Of a DNA stretch of 64,000 nucleotides, positions 57,379-64,000 are shown in pieces. The translations under genes were made by a program, and so were the position numbers. Within the stretch, counting starts at the first letter, position 1. Each line of letters opens with the position of its first letter. Source of the DNA: Amyelois transitella (Eukaryota > Arthropoda > Insecta > Lepidoptera > Pyralidae); assembly GCF_032362555.1 (NCBI RefSeq), contig NC_083515.1, positions 1,461,001 through 1,525,000 of the forward strand, written 5' to 3'. Below the pieces are notes generated by a model that did not search any database, was not told where the DNA came from, and saw only the letters and a program-made list of their open reading frames with translations.

Positions 57379-57688
57379 CGTGGTACACATAAGTGAATTT
57401 ATTCTTTTTTATGGTACCATTTTAAATTCAATACAGCTACAGCAGGCAACATTGAAATTGAGAACTTCCATTTTTGGAAATCGGTTAAAAAGAAAGCATT
57501 CATCACACCTTTCACACAAATGAATGGCACTCCGTCTGTCTGTTATCTTATCTCCGTAATCTATAGATTAGTCTTTGTTCTTGTGAGCTCAGCAAACATC
57601 AATGAAATCCCTTTGTTATATGATTATATGAGTACTGTACAAACTCCTATTTTGAGGTTATTACATCTGTCACTTTTTTAGACGTAAC

Positions 57689-57952
57689 TAGCTGTGCCCG
57701 CGACTTCGTCCGCGAAGAATAGTTATTATGGGCATCATTGAAGCCCTCAGGGATGACTTCTCCCCGTTTTTTCACATTTTCCTTTATTTGTTTGCTCCTT
57801 ATAGTTGCTGCGTGATGTTATATAGCCTAAAGCCTTCCTCGATAAATGGTTTATTCAACGCAAAAATAATTTTTTAATTCCAACCAGTAGTTCCTGAGAT
57901 TAGCGCGTTCAAATAAACAAACTCTTCAGCTTTATAATATTAGTATAGATTA
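57689..57952 (+). repeat. family E repeat
   Basis: Same order of blocks as 55521-55765. Confidence 0.8.
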
Positions 57953-58059
57953 TTATGAGTAGGTACCTGTACAATCTCCTATTTTGAGGTTATAACATCT
58001 GTCACTTTTTTATACGTTATGTGATTTACATCACTTGCAACTTTTACCAAAATCTTTTT

Positions 58060-58545
58060 CTTTCCTCCCGGCTCTAGTCCCGGTTACATCCTCACCTCTT
58101 TGGAAAGGAGCCAGCCAGGTGGAAGATCTTCCTTTTGGTGACGGTCGAGCCGAATCATGGCTCCGGCTACACTGGTTTTACGCGAAGCCACTCCCGTCTG
58201 CCTGCCCAACATTTGCGCGCGAACTTAACTCACATTCAGTTGCTTGAATGTGCAGGTTTCCTCATGATGTTTTCCCTCACCGTAAGAGCAGCGGTGATAT
58301 TGCTACTTAATTATTGTAAACTAATGTCGTGTGATTTCCGGTGTTTTAATAGAATCACTCCATATGTTTCCTAAAAACTTGGGATTCCTCTTGTAGACGA
58401 TAGGCTAACATCGCAGGCTAATCTTTCACTGTTTGAATCTCAATTCCATCATAAAGCCATAAGCTATACGTAGAACGTGGCGCTTTTGTCTTTTCAAGAC
58501 TCTTGGCTCTACCTACCCCACAAGGGATATAGACGGGACTATCCT
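58060..58545 (-). repeat. repeat cluster: 'CACTCCCGTCTG' type and family A
   Basis: 58060-58290 carries the 'TTACGCGAAGCCACTCCCGT' type repeat, including 'CATTCAGTTGCTTGAATGTG' (a small hairpin). 58358-58539 is a minus-strand family A copy without its 'GGTTCCCGGCAC' end. Open frames here are repeat-derived. Confidence 0.65.
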
Positions 58546-58735
58546 ACTAATATTATAAATGCGAAAGTTTGTAAGTATATCAGGATGTGAGTATGGATGT
58601 TTGTTACTATTTCACGCAAAAGCTACTGAACTGATTACAATAAAATTTGGTATGTAGGTAGCTGAAGACCCAGAATAACATATAGGCTTTTTATCCCGGA
58701 GTTCCCGCGGGATTGTTAGGGTTTAAATGTGTATG
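58546..58735 (+). repeat. interspersed repeat, 'AATATTATAAATGCGAAAGT' type
   Basis: 'CTACTAATATTATAAATGCG', 'GTATGGATGTTTGTTACTAT', 'TGAAGACCCAGAATAACATA' and 'TTTTATCCCGGAGTTCCCGC' are a block combination widespread in Lepidoptera. Truncated relatives lie at about 1870-1965 and 25550-25680. Confidence 0.7.
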
Positions 58736-58739
58736 TAAT

Positions 58740-60670
58740 GTGTACTAACATAACTTTAAAAATATTCAAAAACCTGTGCAAAATATACTTTTATTCGGGC
58801 ACCTTTTAATCGACTACTGACGCTTTTCAAGACATTTGTATACATCCATAGACAAAAGACGAATTACATTTCAAGAGTAAAATGTTATGGCGATATTTGC
58901 ATAATAACGGACGTAAGTACTAACCCAACGCCAGCCCTCCGCGGCCCTTACAGATTACAACTACGTCACTGCTTCACATTTTTGTGTCACGGTCATTTTC
59001 AGATTGAGGTACTGGTATAGATATGTATACTATGGCTAGGTTATGTGAATAGTATGTTTTATACTATCAAGACAAGTGCCGTGTGGTTCCCGGCACCAAT
59101 ACAAAAAAGAATAGGACCACTCCATCTCTTTCCCATGGATGTCGTAAAAGGCGACTAAGGGATAGGCTTACAAACTTGGTATGCTTTTTTAGGCGATGGG
59201 CTAGCAACCTGTCACTATTTGAATCTCAATCCTACCATTTAACCAATTAGCTGAACGTGGCAATTCAGTCTTTTCAAGACTGTTAGCTCTGTCTACCCCG
59301 CAAGGGATATAGACGTGACCATATGTATGTATGTAAGATATAGGGCAAGAACGAACTTTCTTAAGCTACCACGTATGTCTTTGTCATAAGTATTTGTATA
59401 TCCAGGCAGACTTTGATAGATTCGGATTTGTGTGGCAACGACTTAAGCTGCTCTTATACTACAGACAGACAGACAGCTGCACAGACATATACGTAGAAAT
59501 AACAACACCGCCTTTTTGATTGGCGTCAAAAATTGTGTTTTAAAGTGTCAATGACATAAGATTACAAGACATTGTAGCAGTTGTACAAACAATACAGTCT
59601 CTTAATTCCGACTAACAATAAATATTATAATAAGCACAGTGTGTTTGTTTTACGTAAAATGTGTAGCGTACGTAATTGAGATTAGTTTTGAAGGACATTG
59701 GAATTAATGTAACATTTTATACGATGATTCTACGCTGCAATACTCTTTCTAAGGTTCGCATTCAGCTCCTCCCGAAAAGAGATGTCAAAATCAGTACAGT
59801 ACAGTATCTATGCAAAAATGCGTGGAATTTAGTACAGTTGTTTTTGACGTGAAAAACAACATTTTCCAATTTGTATGTCTACAGCGTTCCCTGTTTATGT
59901 AATCCATTGGCATGCATAATCAGCCTTTGCGATGTCAAGCCAAAAAATTTATAATTTCCTACTTGGGCCCGACGGAGATGGTTTAGCCAGACATTTGTTC
60001 ACCAGGATTGGTTGGTTAAACAAAATATTAGGTCAAAAACACAAGTCACAGGAGATACAAGAATTAAAAAAAATATTGTAACTATAATGAACTATTATCA
60101 TAATACGATTTAAAAAATCAGTTCATGTTTAACTTCTGTTTGTTGCAATGTAGATAATGCTTCAAAATTCAGTATTCATATCTCAAAACAAAAAAATTGG
60201 GGTAAAATGCCGCCTCGGCCGGATGGGGGTAGAAAGGAGCGGGTAAAAAGGATGAGTAGGTGAAGCGGTAGACCGGTCTGGGTAAACCGAAGAATTCTTG
60301 CTTAGAAGTGGATAGTAGAAGTAGAAGAGGACCCCAGGCCCCGAGGCTTAAAAGAAGAGGGTGCAACTGGGAACACGCCAGGATGAGAGAGAGATATTAA
60401 CTTAAAATAACATATTGCATGCGTAAAACCCACGTATCAAGTGACAACCATTACAACACAATTAATTAGGCTTATATGTTAGTGCATTGTTATCTAATCG
60501 AGCAAGGTCATAAAGATTGTCTGTCACACGAGTTTTCAGGGTGTCTGTAACTCTTAGAGTTATGTAAATTTAACGCAGCCAAAAAGTGTGAAACGATGTT
60601 TTTTCATTTTTCAACGCCTAAATTTTCATTACAGCACCTATGTAAGCTTTTATTTCCAATTCAAAACTTT
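58740..60670. other. intergenic with one family A element
   Basis: Full-length family A on the minus strand at 59075-59335. 60180-60420 is a retroelement-like block sharing 'GCAACTGGGAACACGC' with 49915-50000. No gene recognised. Confidence 0.5.
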
Positions 60671-60678
60671 TATTCATT

Positions 60679-60958
60679 ACAAGCTGTGCCCGCGACTTCG
60701 TCCGCGTGGAATAGTTATTTTGGGCATCATTGAAGCCCCTGAAGGATGAATTATTTCTCTTGTTTTTTTCACATTTTCCATTATTTCTTCGCTCCTAATA
60801 ATAGTTGCAGCGTGATGTTATATAGCCTAAAGCTTCCCTCGATAAATGGTCTATTCAACACAAAAATATTTTTTCAATTCGAACCAGTAGTTCCTGAGAT
60901 TAGCGCGTTCAAACAAATACACTCTTCAGCTTTATAATATTAAGTAGTATAGATTATG
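60679..60958 (+). repeat. family E repeat
   Basis: Same block order as 55521-55765; followed by a CGTCA-type repeat (60975-61115, minus). Confidence 0.8.
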
Positions 60959-61270
60959 GGATATATCAATATCATCATTTAATAATTGTCATAACTTTTG
61001 GTTTCACAACATTGGTTGTCGTCAAATATATAACTTTAAATTTAGTTTACTTCCCCTTTGGCGTCAGTGCAAAAGAAGCGGTAACATACTGCACTGCAGC
61101 ATTTTCTTTAACTACGTTAAATTCGCAATTATCTTGACTTAGAATAGAAATGTGGAAAGAGAAATGATTTTCATTTTGATGGTTTCTGAAGTTGTCTTAT
61201 CATTGTACGGGATCTCTTAAGTATTTGTTTTTTGTGAAACAGAATTTCGTTGGATGTAAAAGCACCCGGC

Positions 61271-62125
61271 AGTGCCGTGTGGTTCCCGGCACCAATAGAA
61301 AAAAAAAAGAACCATTCTATGATGTCGTAAATGTCGACTAAGGGACGGGCTTAAAAAATCATTCATATTAATCGGATAGTCGCTCCAAAAAAAACATACA
61401 AATGATGGCATGGTCGTTAGGTATAACATTCCTCTTTTTGGAGTCGGTTGAAATGTGATTTTTTTAAATTTTTAGTATCGAATATTGAGACAGCATTATT
61501 TAAGATACACAAATAAGTTACCTCCAGCTGTAGTCTAAATATACCTACCAGCGTTGAAAAATCAACAACGCTCGAGTTGGTGTGACGTCATCAGTTAAAA
61601 ATAACCCTGGTACTCGTTCGTGGAGGGACTTGAATGGGATTTCGCAGGAATTCAATACAGTATCTTCTCTCTATCTAGTGCCGTGTGGTTCCCGGCACCA
61701 ATACTAAAAAGAATAGGGTCAATCCATCTTTTTCACATGGATGTCGTAAGAGGCAACTAAGGGGTAGGCTTATGAACTTGGGATGCTTTTTTTAGGCGAC
61801 GGTCTAGCAACCTGTCACTATTTGAAAATCAATTCTATTATTAAGACACACAGCTGAACGCCTATTAGTCTTTTCAAGACTGTTGGCTCTGTCTACCCCA
61901 CAAGGGATAAAGACGTGACTATATGAACTATATGACTATATAAACTTAGGATTCTTCTTTTAGGCGATGTGCTAGCAACCTGTCATTATTTAAATTTTTC
62001 TATCTATTTTTATTTTATATTTTTATTCTATCTATTCTCACAAACCCAAACAGCCGAACGTGACCTATCAGTCTTTTCAAGACTGTTGGCTCTGTTTACT
62101 ATATATGTATGTATGTATGTAACTC
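61271..62125 (-). repeat. cluster of three family A elements
   Basis: A 3'-truncated copy (61271-61360), a full copy (61679-61925) and a copy lacking its first third (61936-62125), all minus. Confidence 0.85.
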
Positions 62126-62377
62126 GTCCCGTTAACGGTAGTGCAATGTTTTGAAAAGATGTTGTTTATTTGTATTAAAGCCCTTTATTATTATTTCCTC
62201 TTCTCTATAAGGCGACTAAACCAGTTAGCCTTTACAAGGTTAGTGCCTTCCAAGAAAACATGACTTTTTATTTTAGTCAGGTATTTCTACAAGATCTGCT
62301 ATAAACTAGTTATCCGTAAAGATTGCATGTGCTATGGAATTTTTTAAGCACCTCTTAGCATCATTTTAGTGATAAAC

Positions 62378-62650
62378 TAGCTGTGCCCGCGACTTCGTCC
62401 GCTTGGAATAGTTATTATGGGCATCATTGAAGCCCTCAAGGATAAATAATTACCCGTTTTTTTTTCAATTTTTCCATTATTTCTTCGCTCCTAAAAGTTG
62501 CAGCGTGATGTTATTTAGCCTAAAGCCTTCCTCGATAAATGGTCTATTAAACGCAAGAAGAATTTTTCAATTCAAACTAGTAGTTCCTGAGATTAGCGCG
62601 TTCAAACAAACAAACAAACTCTTCAGCTTTATAATATTAGTATAGATAAA
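62378..62650 (+). repeat. family E repeat
   Basis: Same block order as 55521-55765, with one extra CAAA unit near the end. Confidence 0.8.
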
Positions 62651-62883
62651 ATAGAAAAATCGACAAACTTGCTTTGTTTTTCACATGGCCATGATAATTA
62701 AGTGTATTTCATTCAAATACTTTTCATACCGAATTCGCACCATATTAAATAAAATTTTTGACTATTTTTTATCAGGCTCTAAATTTTGTATTATCGTAAA
62801 TATTCGAACGTAAGCATATGAAAAATAAACAAATTCCGTGAAATCATTTCATGTATACTTACAAACTTCTCAGAAATTTATTT

Positions 62884-63010
62884 TACATACATACGGTCAT
62901 GTCTAATCCCTTGCGGGGTAGACGCCGTTTACGGCATCCATGGGAAAGAGATGGAGTGGTCCATGTGGTATTCTTTTTTGTATTGGTGCCGGGAACCGCA
63001 CGGCACGGCA
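62884..63010 (+). repeat. family A element with internal deletion
   Basis: The microsatellite end and 'CCCTTGCGGGGTAGAC' are joined straight to 'GCCGTTTACGGCATCCATGG', removing ~150 bases of the middle. Confidence 0.85.
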
Positions 63011-63104
63011 CGGCAAATTTATTTTGTTTTTCCATAAAAATATTCGCAAACTGTACTTAGATAGTACAAAATTATGACTTTTTAGATCCAATGATCAATG
63101 CACA

Positions 63105-63195
63105 TTCGAAATGAATGTGGATGTATGTAGAGATCGTAGCAAGTGAAAAGATGTAGTCTCTGCCTGCCCCTCTAGGAAAGAGGCATGATTTGATG
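63105..63195 (+). repeat. LINE-tail repeat (family C), partial
   Basis: Reads the N-V-D...V-C-R-D-R...K-W tail motif with damage, ending 'CCCCTCTAGGAAAGAGGCATG'. Confidence 0.55.
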
Positions 63196-63519
63196 TACCT
63201 ACATATGTATGGTCAGCCCGGAAAAGTAATAAATAAATATTTACTATATCAATTATCTGCTGTTTGTTTTAAGTAGATAAACTGGCGCCAATCTTCGTCG
63301 AAATATTGCAAAAAGTTGTTAATTTGATAACCGTAATGATTAGGCGAGGTCAAAAGTCCCACTTTGACCTTACCGTTGCTAACCTGCCTAGTAAACAACA
63401 TTAATAAGTTTTAACAATAAAGTTATAAGCATTACACCATTGGTCACTTAAAATTTTACGACAGAGCCTTCATGAGCACGGGATCCCTTTCATTCGACTA
63501 ATTTTTTTGTCCTATTTTT

Positions 63520-63790
63520 GTTTGGCATAACGAGTAACGCATACTATTTTTTGGTATAATTGGTTTTGGCATACTATTTCAATAGGCATAAATATAGTTA
63601 AGACTAATTTATTTTTTGCGCGGAGCAGATGTAGTGTAATGCGCTATAAGGCGAGTACTTCTTAGGTTAGGTTAGGTTAAAGGTTAAAGAAATATGCCTA
63701 AAAAGGTATGTCAAATAATATTATGCGTAACAATTATTAGGGTAAACAAAGTATGCCATGTAAAATTATGATACAAAATTTTATGCTAAT
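63520..63790. repeat. GGCATA-rich imperfect inverted repeat
   Basis: Left motifs 'GGCATAACGAGTAACGCATA' and 'GGCATAAATAT' are mirrored on the right by 'ATATGCCTAAAAAGG', 'TTATGCGTAACAATTATTAG' and 'AAGTATGCC'. The middle holds TTAGGTTAGGTTAGGTTA (63661 on). Possibly a foldback or MITE-like element. Confidence 0.4.
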
Positions 63791-63845
63791 AGATAGAGAA
63801 CCCCTGTGCACACTAGCCTTTATAAACGAAAAGTGTCATTAGTAT

Positions 63846-64000
63846 GGTGACGTGTGGTTCCCGGCACCAATACAAAAAAGAATAGGACCACTCCATCTTT
63901 TTTCCATGGATGTCGTAAAAGTCGACTATGGGATAGGCTTACAAACTTGGGATTCCTCTTGTAGGCTATGGGTGTGCAACTTATCACTATTTGAATCCCA
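63846..64000 (-). repeat. family A element, cut by the window end
   Basis: Begins with 'GTGTGGTTCCCGGCACCAAT' and is intact up to the last base of the window. Confidence 0.9.

Overview
The window is AT-rich, intron-rich nuclear DNA from a moth or butterfly. The evidence is protein similarity of the genes to insect families, short introns with GT/AG borders, and a very high density of repeats known from Lepidoptera: a microsatellite-tailed ~260 bp element present in more than 40 whole or partial copies, tRNA-derived SINEs and LINE tails. No bacterial, viral or organellar genes were seen. Family assignments rest on recalled protein families and visible motifs; no database search was possible. 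Layout: 1-10.4 kb is gene-poor and repeat-rich, with at most one doubtful coding exon near 0.8-1.0 kb. From 10.4 to 29.8 kb there are three tightly packed genes. A deoxyribonucleoside kinase (+, 5 exons, 10443-12415) converges on the complex I subunit ND-23/NDUFS8 (-, 5 exons, 13691-16406). ND-23 is head-to-head, across only ~355 bp, with a PDXDC1 orthologue (+, 15 exons, 16762-29808). PDXDC1 has introns loaded with repeats: four tandem splice acceptors before exon 4, a 17-bp minisatellite starting about 10 bases after the exon 8 donor, and a seven-copy tandem array of the 3' part of exon 14 that includes its splice donor. From 33.1 to 38.7 kb lies an apparently complete PIF/Harbinger DNA transposon. 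It carries a HARBI1-like transposase (+) and a Myb/SANT-like partner protein (-), converging, both with open frames across all inferred exons, between short terminal inverted repeats and an outer pair of ~75 bp inverted repeats. RpS24 (-, 2 exons, 39953-40459) follows. A monocarboxylate transporter of the SLC16 family with a ~300-residue central loop (+, 5 coding exons, 44310-49111) comes next. From 49.1 kb to the end there is no gene I can name, only repeats, hairpins and one possible first exon near 53.3 kb. How the genes relate: they are ordinary housekeeping or metabolic genes (nucleoside salvage, respiratory complex I, ribosome, monocarboxylate transport) with no visible pathway link. The most unusual things are the exon-derived arrays inside PDXDC1, the intact-looking Harbinger, and a piggyBac-type element that forms the 3' flank of ND-23. 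Exon borders were placed by eye from reading frame, splice consensus and expected family sequence; all frames close exactly, which supports them, but no transcript data were available.
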